Source of the DNA: JAKQIM01 sp964633225 | GTDB taxonomy: Bacteria; Chloroflexota; Anaerolineae; Anaerolineales; UBA4823 | Length of the DNA: 62,915 bases | Reading direction: 5' to 3' | Assembly (NCBI GenBank): GCA_964633225.1 | Contig: CAZWFQ010000017.1 | Location: 1-62,915 of the forward strand | Shown: piece after piece, positions 25,479-34,735 of the stretch | Layout of the letters: every line of letters begins with the position of its first letter | Position numbering within the stretch: position 1 is the first letter of the stretch | Notes under the pieces: generated by a model | Database searches by the model: none | What the model was told of the DNA's origin: nothing | Seen by the model: the letters and a program-made list of their open reading frames with translations, nothing else | Made by a program: the position numbers and the translations under genes

Positions 25479-26531
25479 ATGGAATATCATGGAGTCATTG
25501 CCCGCTACGGAGCGCTGCTCGACCTGCCCGCCTACAGCCGCCCTATTTCGCTGTTGGAAGGGAATACCCCGCTCATCCCCATGCCGCGCCTGGCCGAACG
25601 CCTGGGCGGCGGCTTTGAATTGTTTGTGAAATTTGAGGGTCTCAATCCCACCGGTTCTTTCAAAGACCGCGGCATGACGGCGGCCATCAGCGAAGCCGCC
25701 GGGCGCAACGTGCAGGCCGTCATCTGTGCATCCACGGGCAACACGGCGGCCTCTGCTGCCGCTTACGCTTCGCGTGCTGGCATGCAGGCCATTGTGCTCA
25801 TTCCGCAGGGCAAGGTGGCGGCGGGCAAGCTGGCTGGGGCGGTGGCTTATGGCGCCCAGGTGCTGCAAGTGCTGGGCTCTTTTGATGACGCCCTGGGCCT
25901 GGTTGTGAGCCTCTCGCAGCAGCACCCGATTGCCCTGGTTAACTCGCTCAACCCCTACCGCCTGGAAGGGCAGAAGACCAGCGCCTTTGAAATTGTGGAT
26001 ACCCTGGGCGCGGCCCCCGATTGGCTGTGCCTGCCGGTGGGCAATGCCGGCAACATCACCGCCTACTGGATGGGTTTCTGCCAATATGCCGGCCTCAAAG
26101 GCAGCGGCCTACCGCAGATCCTGGGAGTGCAGGCCGCCGGTTCTGCGCCACTGGTGCTTGGGCATCCTGTGGACCAGCCCGAGACGATTGCCACCGCCAT
26201 CCGCATTGGCCGTCCGGCGCGCGGCGAGCAGGCCCTGCAGGCAGCCGAAGAATCGCAGGGGCGCATCATCGCCGTCAGCGACGAGGAGCTGCTGCGCATG
26301 CAGGCCCTGCTGGCGGCGGAAGGCGTTTGGGTGGAGCCTGCCTCGGCGGCGGGTGCGGCTGGCCTGGCGGCCCAGATTGCCTCCGGCCAGCTTGACCCGG
26401 CGGGCAAGCGCATTGTGGCCATTTGCACCGGTCACGGGCTGAAAGACCCCGACATCATCGCCAAACGCATGTCCCCACCGCCTGTCATTCCGATTGAATA
26501 TGGTGCGCTTGAAAAAGCGCTGGGATTCTAA
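25479..26531 (+). CDS. thrC: Threonine synthase
   Basis: A 350-residue PLP enzyme of the beta family. K62 in GSFKDRGM carries PLP, ASTGNTAASAAAY binds the phosphate/substrate end, and PVGNAGNI forms the glycine loop. It turns O-phosphohomoserine into threonine. GAGGAGAAAG precedes the ATG. Length fits the short bacterial class. It is divergent from thrB. Confidence 0.93.
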   Translation: MEYHGVIARYGALLDLPAYSRPISLLEGNTPLIPMPRLAERLGGGFELFVKFEGLNPTGSFKDRGMTAAISEAAGRNVQAVICASTGNTAASAAAYASRAGMQAIVLIPQGKVAAGKLAGAVAYGAQVLQVLGSFDDALGLVVSLSQQHPIALVNSLNPYRLEGQKTSAFEIVDTLGAAPDWLCLPVGNAGNITAYWMGFCQYAGLKGSGLPQILGVQAAGSAPLVLGHPVDQPETIATAIRIGRPARGEQALQAAEESQGRIIAVSDEELLRMQALLAAEGVWVEPASAAGAAGLAAQIASGQLDPAGKRIVAICTGHGLKDPDIIAKRMSPPPVIPIEYGALEKALGF

Positions 26532-26595
26532 TTGGCGGCTGCCCAGGCCAATTGCCTCGGCGTGCTCGAGGGTGTGGATGGCGTGGCGCGGCGGC

Positions 26596-29271
26596 TCAGA
26601 CAGCTTCTAGCACCGTCACCACCCCGCGGGAGCCATCCACCCGCACCCGCTGGCCATCCTTCAGCCTGGTCGTCGCCTGGCTGACGCCCACCACCGCCGG
26701 GATCCCGTACTCGCGAGCCACCACCGAGCCGTGGGTCATCATCCCACCCACCTCCATCACCAGGCCGCCCGCAGCCAAGAAGAGCGGGGTCCAGGCCGGG
26801 TCGGTGGCTGGGCAAACCAGGATTTCACCGGGGATGAGCTGGACCCCGTGCGGGTCAAACACAACCCGTACCACGCCTTCAACCACGCCTGCCGAAACCG
26901 GGGCGCCGCAGAGTGTGTTGGCGGCATCAGCGCTTGAAGGCGCATCGTAAAAAGCAGTCCCATCGCTCAGCATGAGGCGCGGGATCCGCCTGCGGCGCAG
27001 CTCGCGGGCGTAGGCGGCCCGGCGCTCTGCGATCAAGGCTTGCCAGTCTTGGGCTTCGCGGTTGCCCAGAGCTTTCAACTCCCACAGGTGCAAAAAGAAG
27101 ACATCTTCGGCCCTGGTCAGCCTGCCAGCCTGAAGCAGATTTTGCCCAGCCGCCAACAACGCCTGGCGGTATATCCCCAACAGGCGCACAACGAAAAATT
27201 TGGGCGTCTCGCGCAGCCCGCCCAACTCGCGATATCGTTTGACCAGCATCCTGACCAGGCGCGGGGGGATCCTTATTCCCTTGGGAGCCTGAGAAAAGGC
27301 CTGTTCCAACTGCGCTTGCACCGGCTGGATCTTGGCGGCCCCCTGTTGGAATACAGCCTCAGGCGAAAGCGCCGGGTCAATTTGCAAGTAACTTTTCAAG
27401 GCCTGAAACAGGCCGCTTGGGTCCTCGCGCCAGCGCGGGCGGCCCAGGTCAATTTCACCAACGCCGCGCATCCCATAGGTAGATAAAAAGTCTTGCATGG
27501 CGGCTTGAGCGGCGATGGGGAGTTTTTGGGTACGGTATTCGGTCACCAGCCGGTCAACTTCGGTCGTAGAAAAGTGATCTGCGGCGTTGGCACCGGCACA
27601 GATGGCCTGGGCGGTGCGCCACAGGGCCAAATCCATCTGCGTGGTGACGTTGTGGGGCAGGCTGCGCGCCAGTTCCATGAGCAGCTCTTGTATATTGGGA
27701 AGTTCGCTGGACCGCCTGAGCATAATTTGGTAAGGGGCCTGCCCCGCGGCAATGCATGCCACCAGGCGCGGGAGCATCTGTGGTGGCATTTTGGCAGACC
27801 CAGATTCGATGGCTTCGATCAATTCAACCAGGTTTTGCGCCGCATCACAGTCCCCCTGCGCCTCAGCCAGCGCGGCGTCAAGCTGCCCTTCCAGCCGGGT
27901 GCGCCCGCGAGCAGGCCAAAGCAGGTTAAAAAGCACATTGCCAACCAGCGGCGCAACGCCGCGCAACAGCCGCAGCCGTCCCTTCAGGCTGCGGCTGGTT
28001 TGAGTGCCAAAGCGCGCCTCCTTGAGCAGCTCGGCCAGGATGGCGCCGCTGACAGGGTCAATCGCATCGATAAAAATGGTGACCACCTGGCGCCCAATGG
28101 AATTAGACAGCAGGCCGGTGAGGTTGACAAACAGGCGTTCTCCTGCACTGAAAATGGCGCGCTGCTGCCGGGGGCTGATCTTTTGCCCGAACAACTGCCC
28201 CATGCCAGAGATCAACACACTGAACATATCCTGCCCGAGGGGGGTGTACGGATCGAGCATCCCCTGCCAGACGCCAAAGGAAAATAAGGTCTCGAGAGGC
28301 TGTTCTGCCATATCCACAGGCAATGGGTAGAGCGAGGTCACCGGGCGCGACTGCACCACGTACAGGCGCCCACCGGCCCAGGCCCATTCCATATCCTGCG
28401 GGCTACCAAAATGGGCCTGGGCCTGCTGCCCGAACCGCGCCAGGGCGAGGATCTGCTCATCGGGCAGGGCCTGGCGATCGGCAGCGGCATGATGGATGGT
28501 GACGGTGCCGCCCCCAGCCTGGCCCTGGATGGAGAGAGCCTTGGCGCCGAGGGTCTTGCCCAGGATCTGCTCTCCAAGGCTGTCTACCACGTAATGGTCT
28601 GGCTCCACCTGCCCAGAAACAAGCGCTTCGCCCAATCCCAGGGTAGCATCGATGAGCGTTTGACTGCGTTTACCGGTCAGCGGGTTGGCGGTAAACAAGA
28701 CACCCGCAGCCTCGCTCTGCACCATCTGCTGGACGACCACTGCCAGGGCCACCTCAGCATGAGAAATCTGGTTGCGGGCCCGGTAGCCGATGGCGCGGGC
28801 CGTCCACAAGCTGGCCCAACAGCGGACGACGGCGTCCAAAAGGGCGGCCTCGCCAAGGATGTTCAGGTAGGTGTCTTGCTGACCGGCAAAAGACAGGTCG
28901 GGCAAATCCTCAGCAGTGGCTGAAGAACGGACGGCGACCGGGCCGGGCGGGTTGTGCAAATTGGCATACGCCTGGCAGATTTCGGCTGCCAGGGCAGGGG
29001 GCATCTCTCGGTGCTGGAAGCAGGCGCGGATAGAGTCAGAAGCCGCCTCCAACGAGGCGGGGTCATCCATCCGGGTGGCAGCCAAAATTTGACGGATTTC
29101 TGTTTCCAGCCGGTTCACTTCTACAAAAGTGCGGTAGGCGGGGGTGGTGACACAAAATCCGGGCGGGACGGGCAGCCCTGCCTGGATCAGTGCGCCCAGG
29201 TTGGCGCCTTTGCCTCCGGCGAGGGGCAGGTTATCGGGCCTCAATTCTGCGAGCGATTTGATGTACTGCAT
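26596..29271 (-). CDS. PEP-synthase/rifampin phosphotransferase-like enzyme
   Basis: An 891-residue three-part enzyme. The N-terminal ATP-grasp domain (1-about 330) has GGKGANLGALIQAGLPVPPGF and AVRSSATAEDLPD. The middle (about 330-770) is helical. The C-terminal swivelling domain has MMTHGSVVAREYGIPAVVGV with the phosphate-carrying H847. No PEP-binding TIM barrel follows, so this is not a classical PEP synthase. Order and size match rifampin phosphotransferase (Rph), though the middle domain may accept another substrate. A TetR regulator is encoded upstream on the same strand, and a TetR-type palindrome lies 30 bases before the start. Confidence 0.75.
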   Translation of the reverse strand: MQYIKSLAELRPDNLPLAGGKGANLGALIQAGLPVPPGFCVTTPAYRTFVEVNRLETEIRQILAATRMDDPASLEAASDSIRACFQHREMPPALAAEICQAYANLHNPPGPVAVRSSATAEDLPDLSFAGQQDTYLNILGEAALLDAVVRCWASLWTARAIGYRARNQISHAEVALAVVVQQMVQSEAAGVLFTANPLTGKRSQTLIDATLGLGEALVSGQVEPDHYVVDSLGEQILGKTLGAKALSIQGQAGGGTVTIHHAAADRQALPDEQILALARFGQQAQAHFGSPQDMEWAWAGGRLYVVQSRPVTSLYPLPVDMAEQPLETLFSFGVWQGMLDPYTPLGQDMFSVLISGMGQLFGQKISPRQQRAIFSAGERLFVNLTGLLSNSIGRQVVTIFIDAIDPVSGAILAELLKEARFGTQTSRSLKGRLRLLRGVAPLVGNVLFNLLWPARGRTRLEGQLDAALAEAQGDCDAAQNLVELIEAIESGSAKMPPQMLPRLVACIAAGQAPYQIMLRRSSELPNIQELLMELARSLPHNVTTQMDLALWRTAQAICAGANAADHFSTTEVDRLVTEYRTQKLPIAAQAAMQDFLSTYGMRGVGEIDLGRPRWREDPSGLFQALKSYLQIDPALSPEAVFQQGAAKIQPVQAQLEQAFSQAPKGIRIPPRLVRMLVKRYRELGGLRETPKFFVVRLLGIYRQALLAAGQNLLQAGRLTRAEDVFFLHLWELKALGNREAQDWQALIAERRAAYARELRRRRIPRLMLSDGTAFYDAPSSADAANTLCGAPVSAGVVEGVVRVVFDPHGVQLIPGEILVCPATDPAWTPLFLAAGGLVMEVGGMMTHGSVVAREYGIPAVVGVSQATTRLKDGQRVRVDGSRGVVTVLEAV

Positions 29272-29300
29272 TTTCTATACTCCATTAACTCGAACACCCA

Positions 29301-29317
29301 GACCGACCGTTCGGTCG
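29301..29317. promoter_or_regulatory. TetR-type operator before the Rph-like gene
   Basis: GACCGACCGTTCGGTCG is a near-perfect palindrome centred 40 bases upstream of the Rph-like start. It matches the palindrome at 29934-29949 (GACCGACCGGTCGGAC) in 14 of 16 positions, indicating one regulator for both sites, most simply the TetR protein encoded between them. Confidence 0.8.
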
Positions 29318-29341
29318 AAAAAATGCTTAAAAAAAGGGGGC

Positions 29342-29917
29342 TCAACGAGCATCCAGGCCCTGGAAGTAGATATCCAGCAGCGCAGCGGCAGCCTGCTGGG
29401 GGGTTGGGGCGCGTTGGTTGATCAGGTAAGCCATGGCAAAGGTGCCCTGGATCATGGTCATCAGCACGCGGGCGCTATTGACCGGATCGACCGGGCGGAA
29501 GAGGCCGTCTTCGATGCCGCGCTGGATGGCATCGGCGAGCAAGGCCATGTATTCCTGAAAGAACCTGGCAAAACCGCCCTGCATCTGGTCGCGGCCGCCG
29601 GGAATTTCGCGCCGCACAACCTGCATGATATCGGCAGATTCGAACAGGAAACCGACACTGGCCTCGGCAGCTACCTGAATGCGGCGGCGCGGGTCATTTT
29701 CGGCACGCACGAGCGCCAGGGCATCTTCCATGCGGGCGATGTTGTGCTGGAGCAGCGCCATGAGAATGGCCTGTTTATTGGGGAAGTGATGATAAATGGT
29801 GGCCTTGCCAATGCCGGCCGTCTCGGCCACCTGGCGCATGGAGGTGGCGGTATAGCCCTGCTGCACGAACAGGCGGCGGGCGGTGGAAAGGATCTTTTCG
29901 TAGGTTTCAGGCGCCAT
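29342..29917 (-). CDS. TetR/AcrR family transcriptional repressor
   Basis: A 191-residue TetR-type protein. The N-terminal DNA-binding domain (about 8-55) has FVQQGYTATSMRQVAETAGIGKATIYHHFPNK split over the helix-turn-helix, and the variable C-terminal domain would bind an inducer. The start is ATG 29917, with GAGAGAG upstream; the preceding GTG is in frame. Matching palindromes lie upstream of this gene and between it and the Rph-like gene. Confidence 0.9.
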   Translation of the reverse strand: MAPETYEKILSTARRLFVQQGYTATSMRQVAETAGIGKATIYHHFPNKQAILMALLQHNIARMEDALALVRAENDPRRRIQVAAEASVGFLFESADIMQVVRREIPGGRDQMQGGFARFFQEYMALLADAIQRGIEDGLFRPVDPVNSARVLMTMIQGTFAMAYLINQRAPTPQQAAAALLDIYFQGLDAR

Positions 29918-29931
29918 CACACTCTCTCTTC

Positions 29932-29950
29932 CCGACCGACCGGTCGGACG
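29932..29950. promoter_or_regulatory. TetR-type operator before the tetR gene
   Basis: The palindrome CCGACCGACCGGTCGGACG lies 15 bases upstream of the tetR start and matches the site at 29301. It is placed for autoregulation. Confidence 0.8.
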
Positions 29951-30143
29951 AACAGAGTATAAGGCAGGTGCGAGAATATGTCAATGCTTGAGGCGGTTTT
30001 GGGGAGGGGATCTGCACGAGCTTTAGAATATAGCCGGGACTCTGGTCTGGGAGGCAATTTGCTCCAGAAACCTGGCAGGTAAGGTAAAATCAGGTTGGCA
30101 GGTTATGGTGAATTAATCTGAAAAACCTGAAAAAGTGAAAGCA

Positions 30144-30803
30144 ATGAAAAAATGCCCAAACTGCCAAACCGATAACCCCGAGCAGGCAAAGTTTTGCCTG
30201 GAATGTGGAGAGCGCCTCGACTCAGCCTTACCGATTGCCACCACCAACCAGGCTTCTGCCAAGAATGGCAGCTTGACAGTCGGTGGCAATGCGCAGGGCA
30301 ACATGATGTTGGTCGCCGGGCAAGGGTCTCGGATCGTTGTCTCTTCAGTGGCATTGACCCAAGAACAAATGGAAGAAGTAATCAATCGAGTTGTGGCAAA
30401 AGTCCAGGTGATACTAACGGAGTCTCAGAATAAGTCGCCGGACGACTCATATCAACCACCTAAGCTATCAGACCGGATGATATACACTTACGAAGTGAGG
30501 CACGATATTGAAAAAAGGATCAGGTGGCTTGTACTGTCAGTAGGGGGCGGGTGGGCAGGATGCTCGATGGCTCATTTTGACACCTACTTTGATCTTGCAA
30601 CAAGTTTTAAGTTGATCTCCGAAAACTTATCAAATGAAATTAAGGATTTATACAATTACACTATTTTCCTCATCAACAGTGAGGATGTTTCTGCTATTGA
30701 GTTTTTACAATTACAGATTTATGCAGCGAATATAGACCGGCAACTTACCAGTACCATTAAGAAGCATTTTGCCGATGGTGATTTACGCAATTTACAAGGA
30801 TAG
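30144..30803 (+). CDS. Zinc-ribbon protein preceding the restriction operon
   Basis: A 219-residue protein. Residues 1-25 form a zinc ribbon (KKCPNCQ, FCLECGERL). A Gly/Asn-rich linker follows (SLTVGGNAQGNMM), then a mostly helical domain (about 65-219). I do not recognise the second domain. ATG 30144 is preferred to the GTG at 30135. The stop is six bases before the hsdM ATG, so it appears to be the first gene of the restriction operon. The 3' half is more AT-rich than the genes around it, a sign of transfer. Confidence 0.6.
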   Translation: MKKCPNCQTDNPEQAKFCLECGERLDSALPIATTNQASAKNGSLTVGGNAQGNMMLVAGQGSRIVVSSVALTQEQMEEVINRVVAKVQVILTESQNKSPDDSYQPPKLSDRMIYTYEVRHDIEKRIRWLVLSVGGGWAGCSMAHFDTYFDLATSFKLISENLSNEIKDLYNYTIFLINSEDVSAIEFLQLQIYAANIDRQLTSTIKKHFADGDLRNLQG

Positions 30804-30809
30804 TGTTTA

Positions 30810-33257
30810 ATGCCCCTCAAAAAATCCGAACTCTACTCCTCCATCTGGGCCTCTTGCGACGAGCTGCGCGGCGGCATGGACGCCTCGCAGTACAAAGACT
30901 ACGTGCTCGTCCTGCTGTTCGTCAAATACGTCTCCGACAAATATGCGGGGAAGAAGAACGCCATCATCGAAGTGCCCAAAGGCGGCAGCTTTGCCGATAT
31001 GGTAGCGCTGAAAGGCAAGAGCGATATCGGCGACCAAATGAACAAGATCGTCTCGAAGCTGGCGGAAGCCAATGGGCTGAAGGGCGTGATTGACGTGGCC
31101 GACTTCAACGATTCCGACAAGCTGGGCAAGGGCAAGGAGATGCAAGACCGCCTCTCCAACCTGATCGCCATCTTCGAGAACCCGGGGCTGGATTTCTCGC
31201 AGAACCGCGCTGAAGGCGATGACCTGCTGGGTGACGCCTACGAGTATTTAATGCGCCACTTCGCCACCGAGAGCGGCAAGAGCAAAGGCCAGTTCTACAC
31301 CCCGGCCGAGGTTTCGCGCATCATGGCCAAAGTGATCGGGGTCGGCGCCGCCAAAAGCGCCGACACGACCATTTATGACCCCACCTGCGGGTCGGGCTCG
31401 CTGCTGCTCAAGGCGGCCGACAAAGCCTATAATGCCAGCGGGGTCAAGATCACCATCTACGGCCAGGAGATGGACAACGCCACCTGCGCCCTGGCGCGCA
31501 TGAACATGATCTTGCACGACAACCCCACGGCTGAGATCTGGCAGGGCAATACCCTATCCAGCCCGCACTTCACCCAGCCCAACGGGGCGCTGAAAACCTT
31601 CGATTTCGCCGTCGCCAACCCGCCCTTCTCTACCAAGGCCTGGAGCAGCGGCATCGACCCCGCCCACGATCCTTACGAGCGCTTTGCGGACGGCGTCCCG
31701 CCGCTCAAGAACGGCGACTACGCCTTTTTGCTGCACCTGCTGCGTTCGATGAAATCCAGCGCTAAGGGGGCGATCATCCTGCCGCACGGCGTGCTCTTCC
31801 GCGGCAACGTGGAGGGCGAGATCCGCAAGAACATCGTGCGCAAGGGCTACATCAAGGGCATCATCGGCCTGCCCGCCAATCTTTTTTATGGCACCGGCAT
31901 CCCGGCCTGCATCATCGTGCTGGATAAAGAGAACGCCGCCGCCCGGCGCGGCATCTTCATGCTCAACGCCAGCCAGGGCTTTATGAAGGATGGCAACAAG
32001 AACCGCCTGCGCCACCAGGATCTCCACAAGATCGTGGACGTCTTCACCCGCCAGCTCGAAGTGCCCAAGTATGCCCGCCTGGTGCCGCTGGCCGAGATCG
32101 AAGCCAACGACTACAACCTGAACATCCCGCGTTACATTGACAGCAGTGAAGAAGAAGATTGGCAGGATATCGAGGCCCACCTGCTGGGCGGCATCCCCGA
32201 ACGCGATATTGACAACCTGAGCGCCTACTGGCAGGTCTTCCCGGCCCTGCGCGGCGAGTTGTTCGTCCCCGCCGAGCGCCCCGGCTACAGCCAGGCGCGC
32301 CTGGCAGCGGCGCAGGTCAAGGCTGCCATCCGCGCCCATCCCGAATTCAAGGCCTTCAACCAATCCATGACGGCGCGTTTCGAAGATTGGTTGGCGCAGC
32401 ACAAGCCCTTGCTGACCGGCCTGGCGGTGGACAGCGCTCCCAAAGCGCTGATCAACGCCCTCTCCGAAAGCCTGCTGGCGGCCTTTGCCGAGGCCCCCCT
32501 GCTGGACAAGTACGACCTGTACCAGCGCCTGATGAGCTACTGGAGCGAGACGATGCAAGACGACGTCTATTTGATCGTCAGCGAGGGCTGGCAGCCCGCC
32601 AGCCGCCTGCGCCAGATGGCGGAAGATAAGAAGAGCAAGGAAAAGCCCGACTTCGAGCTGGGCAAACTGAAGCTGAAGGCCGACCTGATCCCGCCTGCGT
32701 TGGTGATCGGGCGCTATTTCGCCACCCAGCAGCAGCGGGTGGAAGAATTGCAGGCCGAGCAAGAAGCCCTGGGCGGGCAGATGGAAGCGCTGCGTGAAGA
32801 ACAGGGCGGTGAAGACGGCCTGCTGGCCGAAGTGCTGGACGAGAAAGGCAAGATCAGCAAGGGTGCGATCACGAATCGGATCAAGGAAGTCAAAGCCGAC
32901 CCCGATGCGGCTGAGGAACGCAAAACCCTGGAAGATTATCTCGCCTTGATGGAGAAAGAATCCGAAGCAGGCAGCCGGGTGAAAGAGGCCCAGAAGGCGC
33001 TGGATGAAACTGTGATCGCCAAGTACGGGCGGCTCAGCGAGGCGGAGGTCAAGGCGCTGGTGGTGGATGACAAGTGGTTGGCGACCCTGACTGCTGAGCT
33101 GCAAGGCGAGTTGGGGCGGGTTTCGCAAACCCTGACCGGGCGTGTCAAAGAATTAACTGAACGTTATGCTTCGCCATTGCCCCACTTGGAACAGGAAGTG
33201 AACGATTTAGCTGGTAAAGTAGATACACATTTAAGAAAAATGGGATTTCAATTATGA
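30810..33257 (+). CDS. hsdM: Type I restriction-modification DNA methyltransferase subunit
   Basis: An 815-residue HsdM. The N-terminal helical domain (1-about 130) contacts HsdS. The N6-adenine methyltransferase domain has DPTCGSGSLL (190-199, SAM binding) and NPPF (270-273, catalysis). The C-terminal 300 residues are rich in Glu, Lys and Ala with likely coiled coils, making the protein longer than the roughly 500-residue norm. It methylates the recognition site with HsdS. The stop overlaps the start of the next gene (ATGA). Confidence 0.93.
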   Translation: MPLKKSELYSSIWASCDELRGGMDASQYKDYVLVLLFVKYVSDKYAGKKNAIIEVPKGGSFADMVALKGKSDIGDQMNKIVSKLAEANGLKGVIDVADFNDSDKLGKGKEMQDRLSNLIAIFENPGLDFSQNRAEGDDLLGDAYEYLMRHFATESGKSKGQFYTPAEVSRIMAKVIGVGAAKSADTTIYDPTCGSGSLLLKAADKAYNASGVKITIYGQEMDNATCALARMNMILHDNPTAEIWQGNTLSSPHFTQPNGALKTFDFAVANPPFSTKAWSSGIDPAHDPYERFADGVPPLKNGDYAFLLHLLRSMKSSAKGAIILPHGVLFRGNVEGEIRKNIVRKGYIKGIIGLPANLFYGTGIPACIIVLDKENAAARRGIFMLNASQGFMKDGNKNRLRHQDLHKIVDVFTRQLEVPKYARLVPLAEIEANDYNLNIPRYIDSSEEEDWQDIEAHLLGGIPERDIDNLSAYWQVFPALRGELFVPAERPGYSQARLAAAQVKAAIRAHPEFKAFNQSMTARFEDWLAQHKPLLTGLAVDSAPKALINALSESLLAAFAEAPLLDKYDLYQRLMSYWSETMQDDVYLIVSEGWQPASRLRQMAEDKKSKEKPDFELGKLKLKADLIPPALVIGRYFATQQQRVEELQAEQEALGGQMEALREEQGGEDGLLAEVLDEKGKISKGAITNRIKEVKADPDAAEERKTLEDYLALMEKESEAGSRVKEAQKALDETVIAKYGRLSEAEVKALVVDDKWLATLTAELQGELGRVSQTLTGRVKELTERYASPLPHLEQEVNDLAGKVDTHLRKMGFQL

Positions 33258-33475
33258 CGCGTAAGAATAAACAGTCGGGTATTTTTCATGCCCTTTTGAA
33301 ACCTAAAGATACTGCCACCCAGACCGAAGGTTGCCGTCATACAAATCCATCCATTTGTGGTTCTCGTTTTCTGCCGGAAGTTTGTGCATTTGCGCGTGAA
33401 GATGGAATGTGTATGAAGCCACCCAAATCTTGGCCAAAGCAATTTGAACATCTTAAACTTCAAGAAGCACCCTAA
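33254..33475 (+). CDS. Small Cys-rich protein inside the hsd operon
   Basis: A 73-residue protein with four cysteines at 27, 35, 44 and 53 (CRHTNPSICG, VCAF, MCMKPP), enough for one metal site. It ends in PPKSWPKQFEHLKL. Its ATG overlaps the hsdM stop (ATGA), and it ends eight bases before hsdS, so it is very likely translated. No function is recognised; the position suggests a regulator or assembly partner of the restriction enzyme. Confidence 0.7.
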   Translation: MTRKNKQSGIFHALLKPKDTATQTEGCRHTNPSICGSRFLPEVCAFAREDGMCMKPPKSWPKQFEHLKLQEAP

Positions 33476-33483
33476 AGGATCTG

Positions 33484-34710
33484 ATGAAACTGAAACCCGG
33501 ATACAAGCAAACCGAGGTGGGGGTGATACCGGAAGAATGGAAAATCCTGCCATTACGTAGAGCTTGCACTCTCTTAAATGGTCGTGCTTATGCATTGGTT
33601 GAATGGGAAACCGCAGGAGTTCCAGTTATTCGCTTACAAAATCTGACTGGCGGTGATGAGTACTATTATTCGACCCTGGAGTTGCCGGAACAGAAATACT
33701 GCAATCGAGGCGATCTACTCTATATGTGGTCGGCTACCTTTGGGCCTCGAATATGGATGGGGGATAAAGCAATCTACCATTACCATATTTGGAAAGTAAT
33801 TACTCACGATAGCGAAACCACCCAACAGTTTCTCTACTACAAGCTTGCTGAAATAACGGACGACAAGAAAACCCGAGCGGCTAATGGTGGTACGATGTTA
33901 CATGTCACCAAAAGCAGTATGGAATCAACGCCAATCGCGCTACCACCTCTTCCGGAACAACGCGCCATCGCCGCCGCGCTGAGCGACGTGGACGCCCTGC
34001 TCGCCGCCCTCGATGCCCTCATCGCTAAGAAGCGCCTGGTCAAGCAAGGCGCGATGCAGGAGCTGCTCACGGGGAAGAGGCGGTTGCCGGGGTTTAGTGG
34101 GGAGTGGAGAAAATGCACTTTATCAGACATAGGTAACTTTTCTAAAGGCAGGGGAATAAAAAAGGACGATGTTGCCCAAGACGGATTGCCATGCATTCGT
34201 TACGGCGAGATATACACTCATTATAATGATTACATCAGAAGCTTTGTCTCTTTTATTCCCATTCTAATCGCGAAGCAAAGCCAACGTATTTTGAAAGGAG
34301 ATTTACTGTTTACAGGGTCAGGTGAAACGGCTGAAGGAATAGGGAAGTGCGTTGCATTTCTTGGAGACGAAGAAGCCTATGCAGGTGGCGATATTGTGAT
34401 TTTTAGACCGGTAGGCCAGGATTCTATGTTTCTCGGATACCTAATGAATGACTCTTCGATATCTATTCAGAAAGCAAGAATGGCCCAAGGTGATGCCATT
34501 GTTCACATCAGTTCTCAGAAATTGGGACAATTACAGTTACAACTCCCCAAAATTCAAGAACAACACGCCATCGCCGCTATCTTAAGCGATATGGACGCCG
34601 AAATCACCTCCCTGGAACAGCGCCGCGAGAAAACCCGCCTGCTCAAGCAGGGCATGATGCAGGAACTGCTGACGGGAAGAATACGTCTGAACCAGGATTT
34701 GCGGGATTGA
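33484..34710 (+). CDS. hsdS: Type I restriction specificity subunit
   Basis: A 408-residue HsdS with two target-recognition domains (about 1-155 and 210-355). Each is followed by a conserved helical spacer (AIAAALSDVDALLAALDALI and AIAAILSDMDAEITSLEQRR, each ending in QELLTG). The recognition domains are AT-rich and the spacers GC-rich, the usual mark of domain swapping. It sets the bipartite DNA target of the HsdM/HsdR complex; the target cannot be read from the sequence. Confidence 0.93.
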   Translation: MKLKPGYKQTEVGVIPEEWKILPLRRACTLLNGRAYALVEWETAGVPVIRLQNLTGGDEYYYSTLELPEQKYCNRGDLLYMWSATFGPRIWMGDKAIYHYHIWKVITHDSETTQQFLYYKLAEITDDKKTRAANGGTMLHVTKSSMESTPIALPPLPEQRAIAAALSDVDALLAALDALIAKKRLVKQGAMQELLTGKRRLPGFSGEWRKCTLSDIGNFSKGRGIKKDDVAQDGLPCIRYGEIYTHYNDYIRSFVSFIPILIAKQSQRILKGDLLFTGSGETAEGIGKCVAFLGDEEAYAGGDIVIFRPVGQDSMFLGYLMNDSSISIQKARMAQGDAIVHISSQKLGQLQLQLPKIQEQHAIAAILSDMDAEITSLEQRREKTRLLKQGMMQELLTGRIRLNQDLRD

Positions 34711-34735
34711 GGGATGGAAGGATGGGGAGGCTGGG

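Noticed and set aside
26596..29271. Classical PEP synthase (ppsA)
   Set aside because: No C-terminal PEP-binding TIM barrel follows the phosphohistidine domain; order and length match Rph-like proteins.
31554..33128. 524-codon minus-strand frame across hsdM
   Set aside because: Same GC-skew shadow effect; no domain, and hsdM is unambiguous.
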